Notes under the pieces: generated by a model
The model's database searches: none
What the model saw: only the letters and a program-made list of their open reading frames with translations
Told to the model about the DNA's origin: nothing
Virus record (IMG/VR): IMGVR_UViG_3300046787_000108
Span: 1 to 24,706 of that record
Length of the DNA: 24,706 bases
Direction: 5' to 3' (one strand)
DNA from: a virus
Shown here: piece after piece, positions 1 through 8,581 of the stretch
Numbering within the stretch: position 1 is the stretch's first letter
Layout: each line of letters begins with the position of its first letter
Program-made: the position numbers and the translations under genes

Positions 1-110
1 TCTGGTTCAGCAATACTCTCCTCATGCTTATCCAATAACTCTTGTTCAACTTCCTGTACTGATTTTTGCTCGGCGACACCTAGGTCCCTTACAGTAAAAG
101 TGTTTTCCAT
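1..110 (-). CDS. Partial gene, possible scaffold/prohead protein (N-terminus)
   Basis: An open frame reads leftwards from an ATG at 108-110 and runs off the window, giving 36 residues that begin MENTFTVRDLGVAEQKSVQE and continue with a Glu/Gln-rich, charged helical stretch. It lies directly downstream of the portal gene and 16 nt after a TAnnTTTG box. The place after terminase and portal is where phages often encode scaffold, protease or capsid proteins, and the acidic coiled-coil look fits a scaffold. That function is inferred from position and composition only, because the rest of the protein is missing. Confidence 0.6.
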   Translation of the reverse strand, partial: MENTFTVRDLGVAEQKSVQEVEQELLDKHEESIAEP

Positions 111-126
111 TTGATTTAATTTTTTG

Positions 127-134
127 CAAAGTTA
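127..134 (-). promoter_or_regulatory. Bacteroidetes-type -7 promoter box
   Basis: On the minus strand this reads TAACTTTG, matching the Bacteroidetes -7 consensus TAnnTTTG. It lies in the 42-bp gap between the portal stop and the next ATG, 16 nt before that ATG. No clear -33 TTTG is present at the usual spacing. Confidence 0.55.
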
Positions 135-152
135 CTTAATTATAATTTTATA

Positions 153-2588
153 CTATCTAGGCTCGAATTCAGCCAAATCGAACGAGTCCAAACTGTCCTC
201 ATTTGATTCGAATGTCATAGGAGGAAGATTATTTTTTCGTTGATCAATTAGTTTAGACTGCTGTGTATTTTGTAGACTTACTCGTTTATCTTTAGCCTCT
301 TCTTTCATTTGCTCCTTTGTCTTTACAGCCTCAACCTCAACTCCTTTAAGCTGCATCTGCATTTGGAATTCTAATTGCATAAGCTCCATTTTCAATTGAG
401 CCTCACTCTTCATCTTCTCAATTTCGTATGCAACCTCTGCTTGCTTAATCTGCATTTTAGACTGAGTCTCAGCCTGTATATTTTGCATTGCTGTCTGAGC
501 TGCCATTTGCTGTGATTGCATTTGAATTTGACCTTGCATTTGTTGCTTAGCCTGCTCATTCTTTTGTAATTGCTCTTCCTTCTTCTTTCTCTTAAGCTTA
601 AGCAACTGATTAGCTAGCTTAAGATTTCTCATTTCTCTAATATCAATAGCGTCCTCTAAGTAAATAGAGTCACGAGATAATGCTAAGCTAATGTTTTGTT
701 CTAGCTGAGCCTTCTCTTCTTCATCTGGTGATACCTCGATAAAGATACCAAAGTCATAAATATATAGATCCTTAATATCATCTAATATGCCTACATTATA
801 CTTTCCAATCTGATTAATAAACTCTTCTTTAAAATCAGAGTATTCTAATATATCGGCTACTCTATATGATATAGCTTCAGCTAATGATTTAGTAATAAAT
901 AAACTAGACTCTAGTATGTGTCTTGTAGCTGTATTTGAATTAAGAGCAGCTAACTTCTGTACACCTACCAATGAGTTAGGATCTGGATTAGATCCATCTC
1001 TAGCCTCATTCAATCCTGTTACGTCTCTAATCATGCTTAGGTAGTGGTTATAACTAGCTACTAAGCTAGATATCTTACCCTGACCACTATTAGAGTTAAG
1101 CTCTTGAATTGGAACCCTAGCGTTATTGAATTCTCCATCTCCAGTATAGCTTCTACCGATAACGCTACCCGTTTGGAAGTATAATCTAAGCGCATCCTCT
1201 GGATTGTAAGCTGCACCGTTACCTAAGTCTACTTCATTAAGTCCATCAGCATCAATAAATACACCATCCGGAACAACCTTAGCAATGACTTGTTGTAGCT
1301 TTAAGTGTGTCATTTGAATTAAGTCAGCAAAAGGAATCATTCTCTTAACAAGAGACTCTATGCTTCCTTTGTACATTCTTGGAGCTACAGCAATGTAATT
1401 TGGTATTGCGTGTTGAGAAGCTGATTTAGGACGCACCATGTTTCGAGATAACTCCCACTTAAGCATGATGTTAGTACCCATAACCATTACACCATCGTAC
1501 CAAACGTCGATAGTCTTTTCTATTTTTTCGAATCTACCTTCATCCATCATTTCTTGTGGAGGATTGAAAGTGTCGTCCTTTTCTATTATTTTATAAGTTC
1601 CGTCTTCTAGATTCTTTTTCTTGTAGACTATTTTTTTAGTAGTCTTGTAGTTAACATACAATAACGTAGCGGTATCATTGCTAAATAAACTATTATTATA
1701 GAACTGTGCTGAATTATAATAATCATACCATGACTGGCTGTACTTTGAAATTTCAGCTAAATCCTCTTTAGTAAGAGTAGGATCAATTTTAACTAGCTCT
1801 GTAATTGGAACAGTTTTAATTTCACCCCAATAGAAGCAATCCTTAAAGTAAGGATCCTCTGTATAACTATAAACAACGTTAGCAGGATCTACGTACTCAA
1901 TTCTTACACCGTCTCCAGGAAGGAACATGTGCTTGGCCATACCTACACCAATTGTAGCGATGTCGTAGTCTACTCTTTTTCTAGTTTCGTTATATTTATT
2001 TTCGTCAAATACGGTATTAATAGCTTCTTCTTCGGCTATCTCAATTGCAGGCTTGTACTTAAGCTGCATGTATAATGAAAGCTCTTCGTCATTCTCAGGA
2101 AGATCATCTGGATTAGTATCAAACGCGTTAACACCGAACTGATCCTTAACCTGAAGCAACAAGTCCTTTGATACCATATCAGCCTGAATCATATCCTGAT
2201 ACTTAGATCTTTTATCAGCAGACATAGCGTCCTGAGCATATGCTTTAGGTTTGAATAATCTATCGTTCATTCCGTTAACAACGATATCAACAAACTTAGG
2301 TATAATAGGAACCGGAGTAAAGTCAAGATTAGTATGAGATAAGTCGCCGTCAACAGCTATCTGATCTTTATACTTACCTATAGACTGTTCACCCCTTGCG
2401 TATAATCTTAATTTATGGAAGTTACCCCACTGATCGTAGAATCTACAATTATTACCGTCCCGACGAAACCACTGATTTTGCACTGCTTGACTGATTTGCA
2501 AGCCATACTCATAAGATTCTTTTTCTTTATCTGAAGCAAACTGATTTGGAAAATCAGTAGCGGGTATATTTATTTTTACGTCTTTCAT
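153..2588 (-). CDS. Portal protein
   Basis: This 811-residue protein has the size and organisation of a large phage portal, the dodecameric ring at the capsid vertex through which DNA is packaged and to which the tail attaches. It abuts the large terminase (terminase stop to portal ATG without a gap), the classic TerL-portal order. The N-terminal half is a mixed alpha/beta body. The C-terminal 150 residues or so are a long Gln/Met/Glu/Lys-rich helical tail, with runs of QMQ and MQ from about residue 680, which would form the coiled-coil barrel or crown. The assignment rests on position, length and this architecture; no enzymatic motif is expected in a portal. Confidence 0.85.
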   Translation of the reverse strand: MKDVKINIPATDFPNQFASDKEKESYEYGLQISQAVQNQWFRRDGNNCRFYDQWGNFHKLRLYARGEQSIGKYKDQIAVDGDLSHTNLDFTPVPIIPKFVDIVVNGMNDRLFKPKAYAQDAMSADKRSKYQDMIQADMVSKDLLLQVKDQFGVNAFDTNPDDLPENDEELSLYMQLKYKPAIEIAEEEAINTVFDENKYNETRKRVDYDIATIGVGMAKHMFLPGDGVRIEYVDPANVVYSYTEDPYFKDCFYWGEIKTVPITELVKIDPTLTKEDLAEISKYSQSWYDYYNSAQFYNNSLFSNDTATLLYVNYKTTKKIVYKKKNLEDGTYKIIEKDDTFNPPQEMMDEGRFEKIEKTIDVWYDGVMVMGTNIMLKWELSRNMVRPKSASQHAIPNYIAVAPRMYKGSIESLVKRMIPFADLIQMTHLKLQQVIAKVVPDGVFIDADGLNEVDLGNGAAYNPEDALRLYFQTGSVIGRSYTGDGEFNNARVPIQELNSNSGQGKISSLVASYNHYLSMIRDVTGLNEARDGSNPDPNSLVGVQKLAALNSNTATRHILESSLFITKSLAEAISYRVADILEYSDFKEEFINQIGKYNVGILDDIKDLYIYDFGIFIEVSPDEEEKAQLEQNISLALSRDSIYLEDAIDIREMRNLKLANQLLKLKRKKKEEQLQKNEQAKQQMQGQIQMQSQQMAAQTAMQNIQAETQSKMQIKQAEVAYEIEKMKSEAQLKMELMQLEFQMQMQLKGVEVEAVKTKEQMKEEAKDKRVSLQNTQQSKLIDQRKNNLPPMTFESNEDSLDSFDLAEFEPR

Positions 2589-4835
2589 TTATCTAATAAG
2601 TTCACTTCTAGTTCCTGAGTTATTATACTTTGCAAAATTAACACTTATTTTCGACTCTTTCTTTGCCGCTAAATATATGTTCTTCTGATTAGCCATAATA
2701 GCTAGTCCAGAGCTAATTGCAGCATCAAATTTAGTTCTATTATTTATATCAAATTTAGCCCATTCCTCTATAGTTCTAGTAAAGTACATATCGCCCATCT
2801 CATCAGAGTCTCTATACGTACCTTCAGTATCCATTCCTACGTACTTTTCAATATAAGATTGAATAGCAGCAGCGTGCGATTGCTTAACGTCCTCAGATGA
2901 GTTAGGTATTCCACCAAGCTCTCTTTCTGTTTTAGATAAGTTAGTAAAGTGTTTATCTGGCCTATTCATTGAAAACCCTCTGTATCCTCTATTTTTAAAG
3001 TGATACAATAACCTAGGCTTATTATTCTCTACTAGAATTGGCATCCCGTAAAACACACAAGCCATAAGAACTTCCTCAAAGAATATCTCTGCCGTCTGAG
3101 GACGAGCTATATACTCAAGGAAGAAATGGTTACTAGGAGCATTATCCATATTAAACTTAGTAAGTCCGTGTAGAGATCCATTTGATCCCCCTCCTCCGAC
3201 AGTTCCAGATATATCGTAAGGGTCACAACCAAAAGCACCAATGTGCTCATTACCAGGGTACTTGTTTCCATTCTTGTAAACAACTTGGTTCTGCATTGCT
3301 GAATTAGGTATCCATGAAACAAGGAATCTACCCCTTGGATCTGGAGTCCAAATAACTTGAGTATCCTTTTCTCCATTCTTCCAGTGAAACGATCCTCTTG
3401 TTAATATCTGATCTCTAATTAGAGAGTCGTTATAGTCTATCTGTTGATAGATCTTTGTTAAGTTAAACAAAGACGCCTTACTCTCATCTCTAAACGCGTG
3501 AGACTCTGTTCTGGAGAACTGTCTGTAGAACTCGTTCAATGCATCTGCATCATTCTTCAAGGACGCAACCTCATTCTCCCAGTAGTCTATAGCTCCGTTT
3601 GTTATTAGTCTTCCGTCTATTCCAGTTATTGGAGTTTCTGGCTTTCTAAACACAGGCATTCCGTATCTGTCTATGTACCCTTCGAAGTTCCACTCCATTG
3701 GGATATATAGTGAGTACATACCCGACTTAGTCTGACCATTCTCGTTACGAGTCTTTATATTTGAGTCCTCGTATAGTTTTTTAAAATTAGATCCACCCTT
3801 AGCAAGCGCATTAGGGGTTGAACCCATCATACACTTACCGATAATTCTACTACCTAAACGAAGACACGTCTTTCTAACTCGCCATCCATTAAGTATATTA
3901 TTAGGAGCCTCTAACTTACCAGACTCATCCTCAACAAGGTAAACTAGTTTCTCCCCATCATAACTGTTGTCAGCTGTATTCTTCCAGTCAATAGACGTGT
4001 CCAATCCTTCTAGCTCAGCCTCTGAACTGTCGTACATGTTCTTCTTTGTAATCTTAGACGCAGGAACCCTAAACGCTAGTTCTGTTTTAGGCTTATCCAT
4101 ACCGTCCATGATCGGCTTGAAGAAGAACGGAAGGTTGCTTGATATTGGAACAACCTTATTAGTAAACATTGTCTTGGCATCTCCCCCTGTCTTAGACTGA
4201 ATACCTATCCTAGCGTCTTTAGCTAATGTGGCTATATTTACGGCCTCAGATGAAGCCATGAAAGAAAATCCAGAACGTCTAATCTTTAAGTAGACCATAC
4301 CGAAGCATCTATCATCTGCACGACAGGCCTCCCAATAAATAAAGAATATTCTATTAGCCTCACGAAAGTCAGGAAGTCCAACGTCAATCTTTGTCCACTG
4401 ACAGTACATGTAGTGAGATCCGGTCATGTACGTCTCTACTCCATTATTCATAAAGAAGAATCCGTTCTCCCTTCTATCAAACTCAGTCTCTATATAGTCA
4501 ACCCACTTAGATTTGAAATCATTCGGCATATCATGCCAGTGAAATATAGACTTAATTTTATCTAATTCCTTTGGATACTCAAATGGCTCCCAGTACTGTA
4601 GTTCCTTCTTCTTATCCCTTGAGTATATTGAGTCAGGAGTCTTTGGTAGCGCTATAAATAGTCCATTTACATTATATACCTCACCAATAGTACCGTTCTT
4701 AGATATAACAATCATGTCATACTTATCGTCGTATCCGTACTGCCAAGACTTTTTATTGTTCTTATTGGCTAGTACAGTTGGCGGAATATGATTCTTTACA
4801 ACTGAGTATAAACTATTTTGATCGTTTTTCTGCAA
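2589..4835 (-). CDS. Terminase large subunit (packaging ATPase-nuclease)
   Basis: This 748-residue protein should be the motor that translocates and cuts DNA at the portal. Visible elements: an adenine-side region around residues 130-150; a degenerate P-loop RRSGFSFMAS at 186-195 that lacks the usual GK[ST]; a good Walker B strand KLVYLVEDE at 296-304 with paired acids; a coupling-motif-like GSTPN at 338-342; and a C-terminal RNase H-like nuclease with candidate acids at D538 (GCDPYD) and E603 (LVENN). The next gene is the portal and the upstream neighbour overlaps its start by 23 bp. It is longer than the roughly 500-650 residues common for TerL. Identification is strong; the unusual P-loop is the only oddity. 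Confidence 0.88.
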   Translation of the reverse strand: MQKNDQNSLYSVVKNHIPPTVLANKNNKKSWQYGYDDKYDMIVISKNGTIGEVYNVNGLFIALPKTPDSIYSRDKKKELQYWEPFEYPKELDKIKSIFHWHDMPNDFKSKWVDYIETEFDRRENGFFFMNNGVETYMTGSHYMYCQWTKIDVGLPDFREANRIFFIYWEACRADDRCFGMVYLKIRRSGFSFMASSEAVNIATLAKDARIGIQSKTGGDAKTMFTNKVVPISSNLPFFFKPIMDGMDKPKTELAFRVPASKITKKNMYDSSEAELEGLDTSIDWKNTADNSYDGEKLVYLVEDESGKLEAPNNILNGWRVRKTCLRLGSRIIGKCMMGSTPNALAKGGSNFKKLYEDSNIKTRNENGQTKSGMYSLYIPMEWNFEGYIDRYGMPVFRKPETPITGIDGRLITNGAIDYWENEVASLKNDADALNEFYRQFSRTESHAFRDESKASLFNLTKIYQQIDYNDSLIRDQILTRGSFHWKNGEKDTQVIWTPDPRGRFLVSWIPNSAMQNQVVYKNGNKYPGNEHIGAFGCDPYDISGTVGGGGSNGSLHGLTKFNMDNAPSNHFFLEYIARPQTAEIFFEEVLMACVFYGMPILVENNKPRLLYHFKNRGYRGFSMNRPDKHFTNLSKTERELGGIPNSSEDVKQSHAAAIQSYIEKYVGMDTEGTYRDSDEMGDMYFTRTIEEWAKFDINNRTKFDAAISSGLAIMANQKNIYLAAKKESKISVNFAKYNNSGTRSELIR

Positions 4836-5100
4836 ATCCCTGTATTTTAGGTTCTGGCTTAGCTACTTCTTTTGGATCCTCATTAAGCTTTTCTCTTTCA
4901 GATTCGATCCTATTTAAAATTTCAAATGCATCAAAAATAGCTAGCTTCTTAGCGCTAGCTGCATTCTTTAGCTTATCCGCTGCCAAGTCAGTTCCGTCAT
5001 CGATTGGCTTTAGTATTTGATCTGATGCAACCTTGATGAGTTCCATTACAGCTTTTTCTCCAGCCTCGATTATTTGTAATTTGATTTCTTTTAATTCCAT
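4813..5100 (-). CDS. Candidate small terminase subunit
   Basis: A 95-residue, largely helical protein whose 3' end overlaps the large terminase start by 23 bp. The sequence is charged and alanine-rich in the middle (AADKLKNAASAKKLAIFDAF) with a Lys/Pro-rich tail. Size, overlap with TerL and helical character fit a TerS, which recognises the packaging site and assembles into a ring. No classical helix-turn-helix is evident. The call is positional and should be treated as a hypothesis; a small head-assembly accessory protein is the alternative. Confidence 0.45.
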   Translation of the reverse strand: MELKEIKLQIIEAGEKAVMELIKVASDQILKPIDDGTDLAADKLKNAASAKKLAIFDAFEILNRIESEREKLNEDPKEVAKPEPKIQGFAEKRSK

Positions 5101-5657
5101 TTAATTGTGATGTTATTAGTAAACATCCTGTATAGTTTTTGATCATCTATAGTAAAAGGATATTCACTATCTGGTTCAAATGCTATTTCATCTCCTACAT
5201 TTAGCCCTAGAGCTAGTAGTTCATTGTTTATGTATGCAATAGTTCCTACTAGAGGCTCCTCCTTACAGTTCTTTTTAATTACAGAGTCCTTAGATTCTAT
5301 AGGCTTAATAAAGCAGTACTTTGAGTGTGCCTTCCATACATCGTTATGGTTATACATAAAAAATTGCTCCTGATCAACAAAGAATAAGTCGTCCTTAAAG
5401 TAGCTTGCGCCGCTCTTCTGTCTACCCTTCATGTCGTAGTAAAACTTAAACACGTTGTGGTGAACAAGTAAAATATCTCCAGGAGTAATCTCTCCATCAT
5501 AACCTATTGGAGTCTCGACAACCTCAGCGTACCTATTAGATACTGTATGGTCTTCCTGAGACACGCTTGTTATAATGTCAAGTCCACCTACCTTTTTAAT
5601 ATTATCGTATCGCCTACCGTTTAACGGTCTAACAATAAATAGACTTGGAGATTTCAT
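5091..5657 (-). CDS. Virion-module protein, possibly two GroES-like domains
   Basis: A 188-residue protein between small late genes, overlapping its neighbours by a few bases at each end. Two halves each resemble the cpn10 (GroES) barrel pattern. Residues about 40-75 read AEVVETP...GEITPGDILLVHHNVF. Residues about 135-180 read PLVGTIAYINNELLALGLNVGDEIAF followed by DDQKLYRMFTNNI; each has a Gly-Asp turn before a hydrophobic strand. No obvious GroEL-binding mobile loop (a hydrophobic triad in a Gly-rich loop) stands out. It could be a structural beta-barrel protein rather than a chaperone. The tandem-domain idea is by eye only. Confidence 0.4.
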   Translation of the reverse strand: MKSPSLFIVRPLNGRRYDNIKKVGGLDIITSVSQEDHTVSNRYAEVVETPIGYDGEITPGDILLVHHNVFKFYYDMKGRQKSGASYFKDDLFFVDQEQFFMYNHNDVWKAHSKYCFIKPIESKDSVIKKNCKEEPLVGTIAYINNELLALGLNVGDEIAFEPDSEYPFTIDDQKLYRMFTNNITIKWN

Positions 5658-5884
5658 TAGAAGTTGATGTTATACTCTATAGATATTGGCATGTTAGAAT
5701 TAAACTCCTTCCAAAGAAATACTTCGTCTTCCTTCTCTATCCAGATTTTTATTCCTCCTGTGCTATCGTCTAGTCGTATGTGATGTATTGTGTGGGAATT
5801 ATTCAATACAAGCTGACCTACAATGTAATGCATACCATTACTCTTGTAGTCAGCCCCTATTGTTATTTTTCTAATGTCGAACAT
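5657..5884 (-). CDS. Small hypothetical phage protein
   Basis: A 75-residue beta-rich protein starting MFDIRKITIGADYKSNGMHY. Its start overlaps the stop of the upstream gene and its stop overlaps the downstream start, so it sits in a tightly coupled late gene string. I do not recognise the family. The alternating hydrophobic pattern (YIVGQLVL, IKIWIEKEDEVFLW) suggests a small beta sandwich, compatible with a minor virion or assembly protein. Confidence 0.6.
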   Translation of the reverse strand: MFDIRKITIGADYKSNGMHYIVGQLVLNNSHTIHHIRLDDSTGGIKIWIEKEDEVFLWKEFNSNMPISIEYNINF

Positions 5885-6147
5885 TATGCCTGAGCTTCAC
5901 CTTCAGAGATCTCCCCTGTGTTAATGTTTATAGAGATATTTTCTCCATAGATCCCAGCTAGTTCCTTCTTAAGTTCATCTTGTTTAATTAACTTTTCGTT
6001 AACCTGTCTCAAAACATCAGACTTCTTGAATTCGTACTCTGTTGTTAATTGGCCTAAAGCCTCATTAGCACTTTTAAAGAATGACTCAAGTTCTTGTAAC
6101 TTCTTTAATTCTTTTTCTTCGATTGATTTTGCTTCTACTTTTTTCAT
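5884..6147 (-). CDS. Small coiled-coil protein, function unknown
   Basis: An 87-residue protein whose first 65 residues are a nearly uninterrupted Lys/Glu/Leu heptad pattern (EEKELKKLQELESFFKSA), ending in an Ile/Asn-rich tail and an acidic terminus. It is the first gene after a TAnnTTTG box 18 nt upstream of its ATG, so it probably heads the packaging-gene transcript (followed by 5657-5884, 5091-5657, the candidate TerS, TerL and portal). A scaffold or adaptor role is possible but not shown. Confidence 0.6.
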   Translation of the reverse strand: MKKVEAKSIEEKELKKLQELESFFKSANEALGQLTTEYEFKKSDVLRQVNEKLIKQDELKKELAGIYGENISININTGEISEGEAQA

Positions 6148-6165
6148 TTTGATTTAATTTATTGG

Positions 6166-6173
6166 CAAATATA
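6166..6173 (-). promoter_or_regulatory. Bacteroidetes-type -7 promoter box for packaging genes
   Basis: The minus strand reads TATATTTG, an exact TAnnTTTG match, 18 nt before the ATG of the coiled-coil gene, in a 37-bp AT-rich gap. It would start the transcript for the 6147-to-153 gene string. No clear -33 element. Confidence 0.6.
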
Positions 6174-6184
6174 CAAATTATTTA

Positions 6185-6448
6185 TTAATGTACGATTTTT
6201 AGAGCGTCTCCAGTTCTATAAACCTTACCAACTGCTAATCCTGCTGCTACTGCTGCTGAATTATTAGCGTACTCTACTACTCCTGTGAATGAAGGTGTAT
6301 TCATTATAAGTAAGTTCTGCTGTAAGAAGCTTATAACATCTGCGAACGTAAAGTTCTTTGTCTCTAAGCTATTCTCCGCATCTGTTCCGACTAACTTGTC
6401 GTCAACTGTTATTTCAGTATCGTCTGGATATTGGCTAATCTTTGTCAT
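6185..6448 (-). CDS. Small tail-associated structural protein
   Basis: An 87-residue protein starting MTKISQYPDDTEITVDDKLV. Its first 35 residues match the N-terminus of the 237-residue protein at 12782-13495 (shared MTKIS.Y, IT..DK..G.DA and TKNFT), suggesting a common virion-anchoring segment. The C-terminus ends in an Ala/Gly/Val-rich strand segment AAGLAVGKVYRTGDALKIVH. It lies among tail-fibre genes. It is likely a truncated-length paralogue that keeps the anchor and carries a different, minimal distal domain. Confidence 0.55.
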   Translation of the reverse strand: MTKISQYPDDTEITVDDKLVGTDAENSLETKNFTFADVISFLQQNLLIMNTPSFTGVVEYANNSAAVAAGLAVGKVYRTGDALKIVH

Positions 6449-6450
6449 AA

Positions 6451-6762
6451 TTATTCAGCTATTACTTCTTCAACAATAGGAGTTGGTTCTGGCGGAACTG
6501 GCGGAACGTATTCTCCTGTAATAACAAGGTTAAGTTGTTCAGCAATCCAATCGTAAGCGTATTCATTTGTTTGCCATCCTTGATATGCTTCGTCCGACAT
6601 TGTTAAATTTCCTTGAGCAAGTTGTTGTTGAGTGTCACTCAAAATAGAATAATAAAATGTACCTGAATTAATTAAATTGTCATTAATACAATAAGAATTT
6701 AAAATACTTCCTTTGTCTTGAGTTCCATTTACCCAAATAAAAATAGGTTCAATTGTTTTCAT
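6451..6762 (-). CDS. Small tail-region protein (intact copy of a broken neighbour)
   Basis: A 103-residue protein beginning MKTIEPIFIWVNGTQDKGSI, followed by a small beta/alpha domain (GTFYYSILSDTQQQLAQGNL) and a C-terminal Pro-rich tail (VPPVPPEPTP). Its first 19 residues resemble the short fragment at 7361-7420, which lies on the other side of the GIY-YIG endonuclease gene. It is a probable minor tail or fibre accessory protein; the exact role is unknown. Confidence 0.55.
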   Translation of the reverse strand: MKTIEPIFIWVNGTQDKGSILNSYCINDNLINSGTFYYSILSDTQQQLAQGNLTMSDEAYQGWQTNEYAYDWIAEQLNLVITGEYVPPVPPEPTPIVEEVIAE

Positions 6763-6773
6763 AGTTGTTTTTT

Positions 6774-7364
6774 TTAAGCGTAAATATAAATAGTTTTATT
6801 TTTTCTTGTTCCCGACAAATATCTTGCCATATTTCTGTGATTTAAATTGTATAAATCAGTTAATTCTTTTAAGCAGTTGTAAAAAACTCCTGTTTGAGTA
6901 TCTAGTACAATTTTAGCTTTTTTTGATTTATATCCTTTTTGAGCTTCAGACATTTTTTTTCTTGATTCAATAGATGCTTTTCTTCCGTAATTTGGATGAT
7001 CCTTACCTTTTTTGTAACTAGAAGCTCTTAATATTTTAATTCTTTCAATTGTTTCTTTAGAATATTTATATCCTTTTGAACTTACTGCGTTTTTATTGAG
7101 ATTACAACATTTTTCATCATCAAAAAATAAATCTAAATAATGTTGTTCTCTAGAATCCAAATCTTCGTACGAACATTCTTCTAATATTTCAAATAACGGC
7201 ATATCATACTTATTATATACATTTTGAATAAATCCACTTTTATTTTTATTTTTAAGCATTAAGTACTTGTGTCTATTAAAACGATTTTGAATGTCAATAG
7301 ACTGACCTATATAAAAATATCCGGATTCTTCCCATTTCAATTTGTATATACCTAACTTTTTCAT
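6774..7364 (-). CDS. Free-standing GIY-YIG homing endonuclease
   Basis: A 196-residue protein. The N-terminal catalytic GIY-YIG domain is clear: GIYKL at residues 5-9, FYIGQS about 12 residues later, then the conserved Arg of NRFNRH and a Glu in the EILEE/REQHY region. After about residue 125 come SIESRKKMSEAQKGYKSKKA, a NUMOD3-like DNA-binding repeat, and a basic C-terminus (RNMARYLSGTRKNK) typical of this family. Such enzymes cut DNA at a recognition site to spread their own gene. The ATG overlaps the stop of a 19-residue upstream fragment as ATGA, so it may be translated by coupling. It is more AT-rich than the flanking genes, as expected for a mobile gene. Confidence 0.88.
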   Translation of the reverse strand: MKKLGIYKLKWEESGYFYIGQSIDIQNRFNRHKYLMLKNKNKSGFIQNVYNKYDMPLFEILEECSYEDLDSREQHYLDLFFDDEKCCNLNKNAVSSKGYKYSKETIERIKILRASSYKKGKDHPNYGRKASIESRKKMSEAQKGYKSKKAKIVLDTQTGVFYNCLKELTDLYNLNHRNMARYLSGTRKNKTIYIYA

Positions 7365-7420
7365 ATTGCTTGTTGTACTGTTCCGTTATCCCAAATGGAT
7401 ACTGCTTCAATTTTCTTCAT
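7361..7420 (-). pseudogene. Truncated 5' fragment of a tail-region gene
   Basis: A 19-codon frame MKKIEAVSIWDNGTVQQAI, then TGA, in the gap between the S74 tail gene and the GIY-YIG gene. It is similar to the first 19 residues of the intact 103-residue protein at 6451-6762 (MK.IE...IW.NGT). The TGA overlaps the endonuclease start codon (ATGA). The simplest reading is that an endonuclease insertion or repair event cut off or duplicated the start of a member of this family. It could still act as a short leader peptide for translational coupling. Confidence 0.7.
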
Positions 7421-7422
7421 AT

Positions 7423-8580
7423 TTATTTATTCTCTAGGTTAATTATTTTATTTGTTAATTGTTTTATTATTTCTTGTTGTTCTTGGATAGCTTTAACTAA
7501 AACAGGTATAATTCCATTATAGTCTAGTCCAGCAAAACCCTTGTCTTCAAAACTTCCTGTTATTAAATCAGGCATAGTTTCGTTTACATCTTGAGCTATA
7601 AATCCATATCTTATTTTATCAGGATCATTTATCATATTATAACTTTTAGGTTTTAACTCCATTACTTTTTTAGTAGCATTAAAATCTAAGTCATTAATAT
7701 TTTCTTTTGCTCTTTCGTCAGAAATATTAGAACCGAAAAATTGATAGTTTCCATTAGCGTAAATTCTAAAACGAGTACTACTTACTCCTGCAAAAGTTGT
7801 TTCAAATCCAAGTCCTAATAAGTCTAAATAGTTTTCTTGATAAGAAGTTATTTTACAAGAATAATATCCATTACTTAGCCCTAATACCCCTCCATTTTGA
7901 CTTGTAAAATTTGGAAGCGTTTTACTTATTGTTAAATTTTCTGATGGGCCTACAGTAGAAGTTCCAATACGAACATTACCACTTGAAGTGATACGCATAC
8001 GCTCGGTAACGCTTCCACTGCTTAATGTTCTGAATATTAATATCCCATTACCAGCTGATTCATATTCGCCAAATATTTCAGCATAATTATCTGTATATGC
8101 TAAAAATCTAATACCACCGCCGCCTGTAGTACTACCTCGAACTTGAATAGCGGGATAAGCGCCTCCTTCTAACTGTAAAATGCCTCCGCTAAACCTACCT
8201 GTTCCATTAACATCAAGTTTATATCCCGCGTCTGAAGGAGAAGGACCTATGAATACATTCCCACCTGAAGTAATAAGCATTCTTTGGTCAGGAAACCCGC
8301 TAGTTGCAGATGTAGTAAAGAATCCAAGCGACCCGGCATTAGAGTCTAAACTAATAGCAACAGCTCCAGCAGAAGTATCTCTTACCCAAGCAGATCCATT
8401 GTAATAAACGTTAGATGTTATTTGATTTTGAGCAATTCCGCTTCTGCCATATATTCTTATATTACCTACTAATCCAGCAACTTCCAGCTTTTCTTTTGGC
8501 AAAGTAACACCTACGCCTATATTACCACCACTCTCCTTTATAACCTCTGTTAGATTCCCTAAATTTCTATTTAGTCCCAT
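7423..8580 (-). CDS. Tail fibre/spike protein with S74 chaperone domain
   Basis: A 385-residue protein. Residues about 20-230 hold fibre-type repeats of the form R(M)xITSSGNVxIG...YKLDVNG, a beta-structured shaft. From residue 287 there is a Peptidase_S74 intramolecular chaperone: SDERAK (Ser287 and Lys292 as the expected Ser-Lys dyad), then KPKSY, YGFIAQDV, and a C-terminal Leu/Ile coiled coil (VKAIQEQQEIIKQLTNKI). In this family the domain trimerises the fibre and then releases itself by cutting before the Ser. Just downstream of a second S74 protein (2-bp gap). Confidence 0.85.
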   Translation of the reverse strand: MGLNRNLGNLTEVIKESGGNIGVGVTLPKEKLEVAGLVGNIRIYGRSGIAQNQITSNVYYNGSAWVRDTSAGAVAISLDSNAGSLGFFTTSATSGFPDQRMLITSGGNVFIGPSPSDAGYKLDVNGTGRFSGGILQLEGGAYPAIQVRGSTTGGGGIRFLAYTDNYAEIFGEYESAGNGILIFRTLSSGSVTERMRITSSGNVRIGTSTVGPSENLTISKTLPNFTSQNGGVLGLSNGYYSCKITSYQENYLDLLGLGFETTFAGVSSTRFRIYANGNYQFFGSNISDERAKENINDLDFNATKKVMELKPKSYNMINDPDKIRYGFIAQDVNETMPDLITGSFEDKGFAGLDYNGIIPVLVKAIQEQQEIIKQLTNKIINLENK

Positions 8581-8581
8581 A

